Below, piece after piece: positions 36,299 through 44,583 of a stretch of DNA of 64,000 nt. The notes below the pieces were generated by a model, which saw only the letters and a program-made list of their open reading frames with translations, was not told the DNA's origin and did not search any database. The translations under genes were made by a program, and so were the position numbers. This stretch comes from Poriferisphaera corsica (GTDB taxonomy: Bacteria; Planctomycetota; Phycisphaerae; Phycisphaerales; Phycisphaeraceae), in contig NZ_CP036425.1 in the NCBI RefSeq assembly GCF_007747445.1, positions 310,001-374,000 of the forward strand, read 5' to 3'. Within the stretch, counting starts at the first letter, position 1. Each line of letters opens with the position of its first letter.

Positions 36299-36837
36299 AT
36301 TTCCAACTCATTGGTGTATCACACGATAGTTCAAAGACTTAGCTCAAACGTAGATCATCGTACAACTCGCTTCACCTAGCCACGGCAGATTTGCCGAAAC
36401 ATTCTCACGACATCCCGCGTCTATATAGACTGCAATGCTTCATATGGGTCGACCATCAAAATGTGTGTTTAACCTTGATGATTTGGAGTCGCATGGGAAG
36501 CGAAACCCCCATTTTTAGCGAGTTATAGGGCATCACTGATTAACTTGGGTCTAAAAGGTCGATAATAAACTGAAAATACGCGTATGAAGTGACTTATGCG
36601 CTTCTGAGGGCGAACCGCCCTTGACGCTTTCACGAATAAAAGGGATAAAGGGTGTTCAAATGAGAATTTGGGGGATTTAACCATTTTGGGCAGTCGCAGG
36701 ATTGGAGGCGGCTTGGGATCGAGGGGGACTGAGAGGATCAGGGGGGCTGGGAGATAACTTGGGACGGGGCTGGGCGTATAAAGCCCATGAAATTAAAGCT
36801 TTAGAAATATAAACGCAGACAATGCGGAGATGGTCAG
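36299..36837 (+). promoter_or_regulatory. 539-base gene-free region with one promoter candidate
   Basis: TTGACG (36621-36626), a 17-base spacer and GATAAA (36644-36649) form a reasonable promoter for the SH3-domain gene, giving a leader of about 180 bases. That leader is G-rich (GGGGGA, GGGGCT repeated). No gene or known RNA motif was recognised. The base composition of the plus strand changes from C-rich (left) to G-rich (right) across this interval. Confidence 0.35.
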
Positions 36838-38181
36838 ATGAATCGACTCAAGAGACTCAGCGGATACAGCTTATTTGTGATTATGGCAGTTGCCATGATG
36901 GGTTTTGTCTGGGCAGAAGATGGCCCGTACCTCGCCGAGGTGAATTGGGACAAAGTCGATGTCATGAGTGGGGCGGGCAAGCGTGTTTACTACAAAGTGG
37001 GTGAGCTGAAGAAGGGCGATACAGTCACCGTCATCGGCCGCGTGTATGGCTGGTACCGGATTAAATGTACAGACAGCGTTTATAGTTACGTGTCCAAGGC
37101 TTATGTCGACATGAAGGGCGATCCCAAGGTTGGTGTCGTCAATTCCAACGGCACCGAAGTTAAAGCTGGCATGATGAACGGCAAGGAAAGCGATCATCAC
37201 CGTGTGCAACTGCTCCTCAATGAAGGAGATACAGTCCGCATCGTTGGCGAGCTTGGCAGCCTGTACAAGATTGTTCCTCCGGAAGAAGCAACCGTCTTCA
37301 TCGAGCCTGGCGCGTTGCGATCCGTTTCAACTGCGTTGCAGATGAAGAAGCAAGAAGAAGCAGCTAGGCAGGCTCAGCAGCCAGTTGCTGTGAAGCAAAC
37401 GCCCGTTAAAGCATCGAACCTCAGCCTTGCTGAACGCGTAAAGCAGGCGACAGCGAAGAAAAACGCAGAAGCTCAAGCTGCTGCTAATACTGAAGTTAAA
37501 GGTCAGGTTATTGCTGCGACACCTGCCGGAACCACGCCGGTTGTAAAACCCGCCGAAACGACTGGCCTGACACTCAGCAAACAGACCGAGCAAGTTAAAA
37601 CGAACAAAGACGAAGTGAAGTACATCGCGGGCAGCAAAGGCGCGATTCTCGATGAGTCCGGCATCTCCAAGGAGCTTGAAACGCTTGAGAAGAAGATGCA
37701 GGAACTAACCAAGAAGAAGCTCGAAGATCAGCCGCTGGATGTGATGATTAAGGCTTATGAGGAGATGCTTGCTAAGAAGAGTGTCAGCGAGATCGATAAG
37801 GAAGTGATCAAGCTTCGCCTTGAAGCGCTCAAGCACAACAAGGATTTGTTGTCGTTGCTGGCAACGATTGAGGAAGCGGAAAAGCCTGTGGTTGTTGAGG
37901 TTAAAAAAGAAGAAGTGCCGGTGATCGAGTATGACGCTGTGGGGCAATTGCTCGCCAGTGCGGTGTATGACGGTTCGACGTTGCCTCGGATGTACCGTTT
38001 GGTTGATCCGGCGAGCAATCGTACGTTAGCGTATGTGAAGCCAGGCCAATTGGTGGATGGTCGCGCGACATTGGGCCGATTGGTGGGCATTGTTGGCTCT
38101 CAGAGCTTTGATCAGTCGCTTAAGCTGAACGTGATCAGTGTTGAGAAAATCGACGTGCTTGAGAAGACAGCAAAACGCTAA
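36838..38181 (+). CDS. exported protein with two bacterial SH3-like domains
   Basis: 447 residues. A signal peptide (about 1-26, ending VWA-ED) is followed by two SH3b-like units, 30-92 (LKKGDTVTVIGRVYGWYRIK ... YSYVSKAYVD) and 97-160 (LLNEGDTVRIVGELGSLYKI ... ATVFIEPGAL), typical of domains binding cell wall or protein partners outside the membrane. A Lys/Ala/Gln-rich linker (165-270) and a charged helical region (275-375, likely coiled coil: ISKELETLEKKMQELTKKKL) lead to a C-terminal beta domain. GGAG lies 8 bases before the ATG. It is monocistronic, with a strong terminator. Confidence 0.8.
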   Translation: MNRLKRLSGYSLFVIMAVAMMGFVWAEDGPYLAEVNWDKVDVMSGAGKRVYYKVGELKKGDTVTVIGRVYGWYRIKCTDSVYSYVSKAYVDMKGDPKVGVVNSNGTEVKAGMMNGKESDHHRVQLLLNEGDTVRIVGELGSLYKIVPPEEATVFIEPGALRSVSTALQMKKQEEAARQAQQPVAVKQTPVKASNLSLAERVKQATAKKNAEAQAAANTEVKGQVIAATPAGTTPVVKPAETTGLTLSKQTEQVKTNKDEVKYIAGSKGAILDESGISKELETLEKKMQELTKKKLEDQPLDVMIKAYEEMLAKKSVSEIDKEVIKLRLEALKHNKDLLSLLATIEEAEKPVVVEVKKEEVPVIEYDAVGQLLASAVYDGSTLPRMYRLVDPASNRTLAYVKPGQLVDGRATLGRLVGIVGSQSFDQSLKLNVISVEKIDVLEKTAKR

Positions 38182-38205
38182 TCATTGATTAGAAGATGAA
38201 TATCT

Positions 38206-38239
38206 AAGACGCAGGCTTTCGGGTCTGCGTCTTTTTTTT
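38206..38239 (+). terminator. rho-independent terminator after the SH3-domain gene
   Basis: AAGACGCAG (38206-38214) pairs with CTGCGTCTT (38225-38233) within a run of eight T. Confidence 0.9.
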
Positions 38240-38739
38240 GTGTACGCTGATTGTTCAGAATTTGGACAAGTGTGTGCGCACGTTTTGTGTGGGGATTGAA
38301 CGCAAAAATCAAAAAATCCCGGCGCGCACAAATGCGCTCAAATCTGATCAAAACAGTTTTAAAGACTTATGATTGCAGGTGATAAGATCGGATTTTGAAG
38401 TCGCTTGAAATCGTCAAAGAATCACAAACTTTGGTTAGTAATAGCCAAGGTTTGGCCTGTTTTAGTGAGGAAACATCTAAAAACACAGCTTTTACACAAC
38501 CGATTTTGCGCACCGATGCGCGCGTGAGAAAATAATCGTGCGCACAAACGCGTCCTCCGGCGACGGGTGTGACTCAATTTCAATTTGGTTGATAGGGAGT
38601 TATGTGATCGATTTTTTAGATGGAGGATGAAGTTGAAGGTAAAGTTGTGATTGAGAGCGAAAGTTGTTGGTGGGGTATTATGAAAAATCAGAAATTGTCA
38701 GTGAGCGTGTGATGAAAGTTGTTAAAGAGTCGGATAATC
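38240..38739. other. gene-free region with four GCGCAC motifs
   Basis: 500 bases without a supported gene. GCGCAC occurs at 38276, 38324, 38508 and 38540. The first and last sit in the identical palindrome GTGCGCAC (38274-38281, 38538-38545), suggesting protein-binding sites upstream of the sirtuin gene. Otherwise A+T-rich; no promoter pair is convincing. Confidence 0.4.
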
Positions 38740-39576
38740 ATGGCTAATCATAAGATAGATGGTAGGTTGATTGAAGTTTTAAGGAGAGCGACTTCTGGGA
38801 GAAGGGGGAAGGTTGTGGTATTGACGGGGGCAGGGGTGAGCGCGGGGAGTGGGGTGCCAACGTTTCGGGATGCTTTAACGGGGTTGTGGGCGAAGTATGA
38901 TCCGATGGCGCTTGCGACGCCGGGAGCTTTTGCGAAGGATCCGGCATTGGTGAGCGAGTGGTATGACATGAGGCGGATGATGGTGTTGGGGTGTGAGCCG
39001 AATGAGGGGCATCGGGCGCTTGTGCGGTTAGAAGATTTGATGAAGAAAAAGGGTGGTGCGTTTTGTTTGTTGACACAGAATGTGGATCGGTTGCATCAAC
39101 GGGCGGGGAGTGAGACGGTGGTGGAATTGCATGGGAGTTTGCTTGTGTGGCGCGATGAGTTGACGGGTGAAGAGGTGTTGTGCGATGGGAAGGAGAATTT
39201 GCCGAGCTATCCGTGGATTAGAGAAGATGAAGAAAAAGGGCATGAGAGCAATCGGGGAAGCAAGGGCGGAAGCAGGGGGGGGATGGGGATGATGAGGCCG
39301 GGGGTTGTCTGGTTTGGAGAGATGTTGCCGGAGGAGGCGGTGAGGGCGGCGGATGAGGCAGTGGGAAGTTTAGAGGAGGGGGATGTGTTTCTGAGTGTGG
39401 GTACGAGCGGCGTGGTGTATCCGGCGGCGGGGTATATGGATGAGGCGAAGCGGCGAGGGGCGGTGACGGTGGAGGTGAATTTGGAGCGGACTGCTTTAAG
39501 TGACGGGGTGGATTGGTGCTTGCTGGGCAGAAGTGAGGAGGTTTTGGGTGCATTGGTTGAGGAGGTGATGGGATAA
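38740..39576 (+). CDS. NAD-dependent deacylase, sirtuin family, zinc-site lost
   Basis: 278-residue SIR2 protein that would remove acyl groups from lysines using NAD. NAD-binding GAGVSAGSGVPTFR (30-43), TQNVD (112-116), catalytic HG (H131) and GTSGVVYPAAG are intact. The class III acyl pocket Y-x-x-R is present as EWYDMRR (Y75, R78), so desuccinylase-type activity is likely. The zinc module normally following WFGE-side strands is degenerate: between residues 135 and 190 there is one Cys (C148) instead of four, and a Gly/Ser/Met-rich insert (GSKGGSRGGMGMM) encoded partly by a G8 run. ATG 38740 preferred over TTG 38719. The HEAT-repeat gene follows. Confidence 0.88.
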   Translation: MANHKIDGRLIEVLRRATSGRRGKVVVLTGAGVSAGSGVPTFRDALTGLWAKYDPMALATPGAFAKDPALVSEWYDMRRMMVLGCEPNEGHRALVRLEDLMKKKGGAFCLLTQNVDRLHQRAGSETVVELHGSLLVWRDELTGEEVLCDGKENLPSYPWIREDEEKGHESNRGSKGGSRGGMGMMRPGVVWFGEMLPEEAVRAADEAVGSLEEGDVFLSVGTSGVVYPAAGYMDEAKRRGAVTVEVNLERTALSDGVDWCLLGRSEEVLGALVEEVMG

Positions 39577-39763
39577 AGGTCGGTTTGTTGGCGATGTTTA
39601 CGAAGACGATGGGGTGTTGATTCGCATTGTGTGAGTGGGGTGGCGATGAAGGAGAAGGAAGTTGGGGAGAAGTGGGGAGGATGTGGAGGTGGGTGACATA
39701 AGGGTGGCATGCGGGGATGCGGATTGGGTAGCGGTTGAATGGGGAGGTGGGTATGGTGAGGGG

Positions 39764-40765
39764 ATGAAGCGAAATGATCTGGAATCGGAACTGGCGGAGA
39801 TTAGTGCATTGGGGCAGGGCCAGGTTGAGGCGGATGCGTTGTTGAACGCGCTAAAGGGGGGGCTGAAGCATAGGAGCAATTTTGTGGTGGCCAAGGCGGC
39901 GGAGGTGGTGGTGAAGCGAGGGGTGAGCGAAAAGCTGAGTGACGAGTTAGTGAAGGCGTATGAGCGGTTTTGCAAGCATGCGGTGAAGAGTGATCCGGGG
40001 TGCAAGGCGAAGATCGCGGTGGTGGATGCGCTAAGGGAGGGGGCTGTTTGGGTGGAGAGCTTGTATTTGGATGCGGCGAGGCGGAGGCAGATGGAGCCGG
40101 TGTGGGGGGGCCGCGTGGATACGGCGGGGGGATTGCGATGCGCGGGGGTGAACGGGCTCATGGCGGTGGGGTATGGAGATGTGATGAATGAGTTGGCGAT
40201 GCTATTGGGTGATGAGGAAAGGGAGGTGCGTGTGGGGGCTGCGCGGTTATTGGGGGATTGGGGTGATGCGGTGGGCGAGCCGCTGCTGAGGTTGCGGGTG
40301 CTGTGCGGAGAGGAAGATGGGGAGGTTCTGAGTGAGTTGTTTGGCTCGATTTTGGCGGTGAATTCGGCGAGTGGGCTGGATTTTGTGGGTAGGTATTTGA
40401 TTGGTGGTGAGGGTGGGAAGCAAGGGGGGAATGAGGGGGGGGATGATGAGGTGAGGCGGTGCGCAGCGCTGGCGATCGGGCAGTCACGGAATGGGAAAGG
40501 ATTGGAATGGTTGGTGAGAAGTTTTGAAAAGGAGCTGGATGCGGGGTTGCGGGAGACGATATTGATGGCGATGGCGATGTTGCGGAATGAGGATGGGTAT
40601 GGGTATTTGTGTGATCTGATTAAGGATGCGGATGAGCGGACGGCGGAGCTGGCGGTGCGGGCGATGGGGATTTATTACTACGATGAGAAGGTGAGGGAGA
40701 TGGTGATCACAGCGGCGGAAGGGCGAGAGGAGTTGGATGAGGTATTGCGAGAGGTGATTGCGTGA
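39764..40765 (+). CDS. HEAT-repeat-like protein
   Basis: About 333 residues, nearly all alpha helical, with repeated ~30-residue pairs such as VRVGAARLLGDWGDAVGEPL, RRCAALAIGQSRNGKGLEWL and AELAVRAMGIYYYDEKVREM, typical of HEAT or PBS-lyase-type scaffolds that bind proteins. A Gly-rich loop (GGEGGKQGGNEGGDDE, about 215-230) is encoded by G6 and G8 runs and interrupts the helical array. I start at 39764, preceded by GAGGGG; an upstream start at 39662 would add a poorly conserved Gly-rich leader. Partner unknown. Third positions are mostly G or T. Confidence 0.7.
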   Translation: MKRNDLESELAEISALGQGQVEADALLNALKGGLKHRSNFVVAKAAEVVVKRGVSEKLSDELVKAYERFCKHAVKSDPGCKAKIAVVDALREGAVWVESLYLDAARRRQMEPVWGGRVDTAGGLRCAGVNGLMAVGYGDVMNELAMLLGDEEREVRVGAARLLGDWGDAVGEPLLRLRVLCGEEDGEVLSELFGSILAVNSASGLDFVGRYLIGGEGGKQGGNEGGDDEVRRCAALAIGQSRNGKGLEWLVRSFEKELDAGLRETILMAMAMLRNEDGYGYLCDLIKDADERTAELAVRAMGIYYYDEKVREMVITAAEGREELDEVLREVIA

Positions 40766-41071
40766 TGGACAGGTGAGCGTGGTTGGAGAGGTGGTTGAGG
40801 GGGGATGAGGGGGGGATGAGGGTTATCGGATGGGGGGATGGACTTGAGGGGTGGTGCGAAAAAAGTTGTGTAAGAAAGGCAGGGGGGGAGGGTTTTGTCG
40901 GCGATGCGGAGAGGAGGGGGATGGTTAGGAATTAATGAGATGAAAAAGTGAGGGGGGGTTGATGTTGCGCGCGCGGCTGTCGATGTGATAAGTGCGGAAG
41001 GATGAAAGGTGGGATTGGGGGAGATGAAGATTGTGTTTGTTGTCTGATAAAAGAATTGATGACAGCATTTA
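40766..41071. other. G-rich gene-free spacer
   Basis: 306 bases rich in GGGG runs on the plus strand. No promoter, hairpin or gene recognised before the structured repeat that begins at 41072. Confidence 0.4.
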
Positions 41072-41198
41072 TAGAGCGTTTTACGAAATGACCTGGATCG
41101 TTGACCAAAGGGTCGTTTCGTAAAAGGTACCTATTACAAGAGTTGGCTGCTGAATTCTGAGTAATCGGATGTTCCAGATAATCACGCAACTTGCTCTG
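41072..41198 (+). repeat. structured 127-nt element, copy D
   Basis: Begins TAGAGCGTTTTACG and ends CACGCAACTTGCTCTG, which pair as a terminal inverted repeat with a 3x3 internal loop. Inside, TTTTACGAAA (41079-41088) pairs with TTTCGTAAAA, around an apical GACC-AAAG-GGTC hairpin (41103-41114). It ends 38 bases before the ATG of the next gene and so may form its leader RNA. See the related copies at 41960, 42678 and 50646. Confidence 0.65.
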
Positions 41199-41236
41199 GA
41201 GATGGGAAAAGACAGAGGCGGATAAAGGAGATCGAC

Positions 41237-41731
41237 ATGCCAAGGCCTATACGAATTGGTGAGATTCTGGTTGAACAGGGTGTATTGAGTGAGCAACAGG
41301 TATTTGAGATTATTCAGGAGCAGAAGCGGGTGAAGAGGCCGTTTGGCGTGCTTGCTGAGACGATGTTTGATGTGACGGTGGAGTCGATTGAGAATGCGTG
41401 GGTGGAGCAATATCACCGGACGACGGGGACATTGGATCTGAATAAGGTTGAGATTGATGCGGATGCGCTGCGGATGATTAACAGACGTCAGGCGTGGCAG
41501 TTTGAGATGTTGCCGATCCGTCAGGAAGAGACGGGTGAGGTTTTGATTGCTGCGAGCCGAAGGCGGTTGGCGAGAGCGGTGACGTTTGCGACGCTGAAGT
41601 TTGATCGAGTTGCGTTTTTCCGGATAGCGGAAAGTGAACAGCTTCGAGATTTTCTAAGAAAACACTACCCGATGCCTGAAGTTTCTGATGAATTATTAGA
41701 AAAGGTTAAAGCGATGACCTCGGGTGGCTGA
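41237..41731 (+). CDS. stand-alone GspE/MshE N-terminal-like domain protein
   Basis: 164 residues. RIGEILVEQGVLSEQQVFEI (6-25) and the following ALRMINRRQAWQFEMLPIRQ ... VLIAASRRRLARAV (about 75-115) match the N-terminal (GspE-N / MshEN-like) domain of type II secretion and type IV pilus ATPases, here without the ATPase. In MshE this domain binds cyclic di-GMP, so a signalling role is conceivable, but the binding residues cannot be verified by eye. AAGGAG sits 7 bases before the ATG. The 5' leader contains structured element D. No terminator follows. Confidence 0.75.
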   Translation: MPRPIRIGEILVEQGVLSEQQVFEIIQEQKRVKRPFGVLAETMFDVTVESIENAWVEQYHRTTGTLDLNKVEIDADALRMINRRQAWQFEMLPIRQEETGEVLIAASRRRLARAVTFATLKFDRVAFFRIAESEQLRDFLRKHYPMPEVSDELLEKVKAMTSGG

Positions 41732-41852
41732 TAACTATATTACAGTCGTACAAGTGCAAGCTAAGATTGCTTGCACACACTTGATGCTGGTTAGAGATTT
41801 ATCAGGGAAGCATCAGGGACATGCAATGTGTTCTGCGTTCACGGCTCCATGT

Positions 41853-41883
41853 ATCAATCTATCCATGTAATAGATAGATTGAT
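41853..41883. repeat. 11-bp inverted repeat
   Basis: ATCAATCTATC (41853-41863) and GATAGATTGAT (41873-41883) with a 9-base loop, in the gene-free stretch 41732-43000. Similar CTATCTATTA-type sequence recurs near 44530 and after element B near 50775. Confidence 0.6.
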
Positions 41884-41959
41884 GTGAGAGTTTGTTTGAA
41901 CGGGGAGGGTTTACGACTCGTTAGGGTACAATTTGTGATTATTTGACATGGCTATTGTT

Positions 41960-42087
41960 TAGAGTGTCTTGCATGGTTGTTCATGTGTTGGCCGGTAGGT
42001 CAGTAACATGAAACGAAGGTATCTAATGGATCCTTTACAGCTATCATGCACTGACAAGACCTATGGATATCCGTGCAAACTGTTCTA
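41960..42087 (+). repeat. structured 128-nt element, copy A
   Basis: Same length and orientation as copy B at 50646, and about three-quarters identical by eye, including the shared ACATGAAACGAAGGT. The ends TAGAGTGTCTTGCATGG and CCGTGCAAACTGTTCTA pair with several G-U pairs. TTCATGT / ACATGAA forms an inner stem around the GGCC-GGTA-GGTC apical hairpin. Flanking sequence has no gene. Confidence 0.7.
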
Positions 42088-42677
42088 GCTGTATTGATTT
42101 GTCTTATGGCGATCGATTGCTGTATTGCATGATTGGTTGTTGTGAGGTCATCGGATTTTAACTGCTCAATGCTCTGCATTGTTCTGGCTTTGGCGTGCCC
42201 GTTGCCGAGGTCTAAGGTCTGTGGGATGGATTGATACGGGGGAGGAAGATTAAGTAGGGAGGACTCGTGAGTGAGGGGATATTCAGTGGGCATTGGGGAG
42301 GGATAACTGAATCGGGGGGAGATCGTAGGAGGATCAAGATTGAGGGGCAATGAAGACCGAGGGGTGGGAAGGATGCGGGGAGAAAGATTGGGAGAGGGGA
42401 TTTTTTTGGGGGGGAGGATGATGTAGAGCATTTGTCAGTCGTCTTTGGATCGTACGATTGGCAAGGCCACTCTACGGGCAAGAGAAGGGCACGCTTGGGA
42501 GAGCGTGTTCTAAGGGGCGGTGGGAGAAAGAGCCTTGTAGGTAATTGCTGGATCTGCGAGGCATTTGAGGAACCGTCTTTAACGAGACGGTTTCTTATGA
42601 AGGGTAATGTGGAAGTGATAGAGAAAGAATCTCGGTAATTGCTTGGTTTGTGGGAGGTGAGATGAGTTGAAGGTGTT
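42088..42677. other. gene-free spacer with a terminator-like hairpin
   Basis: No supported gene in 590 bases; frames here are short and lack Shine-Dalgarno or recognisable products. AACCGTCT-TTAACG-AGACGGTT (42571-42592) followed by TCTT is a terminator-like hairpin on the plus strand, and a weaker CACGCT/AGCGTG pair lies near 42490-42505. These may end a transcript that includes element A. Confidence 0.4.
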
Positions 42678-42801
42678 TAGAGCGTCTTGCGAGATGATCT
42701 GTTCGGTGACCAGTGTGTCGTTGTATGAGAAGATTATTTACATAGGCCGGCTGCCGATTGTTTCGCAGGGCATGTGGTACATCATGATGCAACTTGCTCT
42801 A
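42678..42801 (+). repeat. structured 124-nt element, copy C
   Basis: 5' TAGAGC...TTGC...ATGAT pairs with 3' ATCAT...GCAA...GCTCTA: TAGAGC with GCTCTA, TTGC with GCAA and ATGAT with ATCAT, separated by small symmetric internal loops. The central GAC-N6-GTC hairpin (TGACCAGTGTGTCG) aligns with copies A, B and D. The middle sequence is otherwise quite diverged, yet overall length is conserved. Confidence 0.65.
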
Positions 42802-42818
42802 GGGGGTGGTTGAACAAC

Positions 42819-42845
42819 ATCTCATGACCGGCGGTCATGGGCTTG
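42819..42845 (-). repeat. palindromic repeat copy 3
   Basis: Read on the minus strand this is CAAGCCCATGACC-GCC-GGTCATGAGATGTTGT, the same layout as copies at 32151 and 33594 but with ATG/CAT middle pairs and one G-T pair. It sits between element C (ends 42801) and the truncated element E (starts 42853). Confidence 0.65.
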
Positions 42846-42852
42846 AGGGGTC

Positions 42853-42894
42853 AAGTACGTTTTGCGTGGTAATTCACGTGTGAAAACTGTTCTA
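42853..42894 (+). repeat. truncated relative of the structured element (copy E)
   Basis: 42 bases. CGTTTTGCGTGGTAATTCAC matches the start of copy B with two differences, then the sequence jumps to AAAACTGTTCTA, the 3' end of copy A. About 85 internal bases are absent, so it looks like an internal deletion derivative. Confidence 0.55.
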
Positions 42895-42910
42895 ATCAAG
42901 TGTTTGATGA

Positions 42911-42943
42911 AAAGAAAACCCACACCGATGAGGGTGTGGGTTT
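42911..42943 (-). terminator. rho-independent terminator of the Bax1-like gene
   Basis: AAACCCACACC / GGTGTGGGTTT (42916-42926 / 42933-42943), followed on the minus strand by TTCTTTTC. It lies 58 bases past the stop. Confidence 0.8.
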
Positions 42944-43000
42944 GTTGGTTTTGGGTTGTCGTTATGGGGAATGTGGGAATGTGTGTGGAAGAGGGGGGGG

Positions 43001-43768
43001 TTAGCGGTTGCGGAGTTTAGCGAGGAGGCGGAGGATTTCGATGTATAGCCAGACGATGGTGACGAGGAGGACGAAAGCGCCGAACCATTCCATGTATTTT
43101 TTTGCGCCGGTTTGTGAGCATCGTTCGATCATGTGGAAATCGAGGACGAGGTTGAGTGCTGCGAGAACGACGACGATGCCAGAGAAGGCGATGGAGAGGG
43201 GTGAGCCGTTGTTCATGTTGAGGATGGGGATGTCGACGCCGAAGAATCCGAGGATGAATGCGACGAGGTAGAAGAGCATGAGTCCGCCGGTGGCTGCGGA
43301 GACGCCGACGATGAATTTGTTGGTGACGGGGATGATGCGTGTTGAGTAGAGTGCGAGCATGACGGCGAGGACGCCAAGGGTTGCGCCGACGGCTTGTATG
43401 GCGATGCCTGGGTATTTGATGTTGACCAGTGCTGAGAGAGCGCCGAGGAAGAGGCCTTCAAAGACGGCGTAGATGGGTGCGGTGATGGGTGCGGCTTTTT
43501 TGAAGAACATGGTGGCGAAGCCGATGAGAAGTCCGCCGATGAGACCGCCCATCATGTAGGGCATGATATCGGCGATGGCGTTGGGGTTTGCAGATGAGGC
43601 GTATTTGTAGGTGAGTTGCCAGGTGATGGCACCGGCGACGGTAAGGATGGCGAGCAGGATACCGGTTTTGATGGCGGTGCCTTGGACGGTCATGACGTCG
43701 GTGTGCTCGTAGGAGTCGGCACTCGAACGGAAGGTTTCTTCTTTAAGCAGTGGGTTGGCATTGAACAT
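43001..43768 (-). CDS. Bax inhibitor-1/YccA family membrane protein
   Basis: 255 residues with seven hydrophobic helices, starting at about residue 33 (IKTGILLAILTVAGAITWQL). Family features are the long N-terminal cytoplasmic arm (MFNANPLLKEETF), the APIYAVFEGLFLGALSALVN segment, GVSAATGGLMLFYL and the closing LNLVLDFHMIERCSQTGAKK then YMEWFGAFVLLVTIVWLYIE. It corresponds to the bacterial YccA/YbhL-like group, proposed to act as pH-sensitive calcium leak channels or protease modulators; role in this organism unknown. It is monocistronic, preceded by a C-rich (coding strand) leader and followed by a terminator. Confidence 0.93.
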   Translation of the reverse strand: MFNANPLLKEETFRSSADSYEHTDVMTVQGTAIKTGILLAILTVAGAITWQLTYKYASSANPNAIADIMPYMMGGLIGGLLIGFATMFFKKAAPITAPIYAVFEGLFLGALSALVNIKYPGIAIQAVGATLGVLAVMLALYSTRIIPVTNKFIVGVSAATGGLMLFYLVAFILGFFGVDIPILNMNNGSPLSIAFSGIVVVLAALNLVLDFHMIERCSQTGAKKYMEWFGAFVLLVTIVWLYIEILRLLAKLRNR

Positions 43769-43984
43769 GGGGGGGATATCTCCCGGATTTTTTTGTTTTA
43801 ATTGGGTACGATTTATAACGTGGGCCTATTTTAACGTTTTATTGAATGAGAGGGGATGGTTTTGTGTGTGGGCAGTGCGGAGGGATGAAGGGATGTGAGT
43901 AAGGATGGATAAAAGAGGGCTGAGCGGGGAACAAAGCGGATTTGAAGGGGGTGATGGGATGGGGAGGATGAAATGGAGGGGGGG

Positions 43985-44413
43985 ATGTATGATATGAGGA
44001 TGAGGTATTTAGCGATTGATTTTGGTGATAAGCGGACGGGTGTGGCGATGGGGGATGACGTGTTGCGGATTGCGACGCCGATGGATGTGGTGCGGACGGG
44101 GAGTGCTGTGGAGCGGGAGCGGTTGTTGATGAAGATGATTGAGGCGGAGGAGCCGGATGGGTTGGTGGTGGGTGTGCCGCTGGGGAGGGATGGGGAGGTT
44201 GGGGATGCGGCGAAGAAGATTATGGCGTATGGGGAGTCGATCGGAAAGAGAAGCGGAGTTGAGGTTCATTATATTGATGAGCGGATGACGAGTGTGGTGG
44301 CGGATGAGCAGATGGCGATGACGGGGTTGACGCATAAGCAGAAGAAGGCGAGGCGGGATGCGCTCGCGGCTGCGGCGATTTTGAAGCGGTTTTTAGATCA
44401 GTTGCCGGGGTAG
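43985..44413 (+). CDS. ruvX: Holliday junction resolvase-like RuvX (YqgF)
   Basis: 142 residues of the YqgF/RuvX RNase H-like fold, which acts in pre-16S rRNA 5' end processing and has been proposed as a Holliday resolvase. YLAIDFGDKRTGVAM gives the first Asp motif, LVVGVPLGRDG the second strand, and YIDERMTSVVADE the third acidic motif. The C-terminal DALAAAAILKRFLD is typical. ATG 43985 has GGAGG 5 bases upstream; ATGs at 43994 and 44000 are alternatives. It lies alone between the leftward Bax1-like and Pro/Ala-rich genes. Confidence 0.93.
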   Translation: MYDMRMRYLAIDFGDKRTGVAMGDDVLRIATPMDVVRTGSAVERERLLMKMIEAEEPDGLVVGVPLGRDGEVGDAAKKIMAYGESIGKRSGVEVHYIDERMTSVVADEQMAMTGLTHKQKKARRDALAAAAILKRFLDQLPG

Positions 44414-44583
44414 GAACATGGGCGGTGTGGAATAAGTGGATTTGAGATGAGGGGGATGGGGGTTTGGTAAGTAATAAAGAATATTTGTGAGGCATGCTTG
44501 ATGGGCGAGACGTTTTTAGTATAGAACTATCTATCTATTAGTTAGTTTGTTTTGCTATAGCCAAAAAGGGGTGGCAGGTAGAA

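Noticed and set aside
35171-36837. Replication origin at the change in strand composition
   Set aside because: No cluster of TTATCCACA-like DnaA boxes and no dnaA/dnaN nearby; multiple skew flips in 64 kb argue against it.
42000-42638. Several short frames in the 41.7-43.0 kb gap
   Set aside because: Compositionally like noncoding G-rich DNA, no start signals; repeats explain this interval better.
41072-42894. CRISPR array from the clustered repeats
   Set aside because: Copies are ~125 nt, widely and unevenly spaced, and diverged; no cas genes are present.
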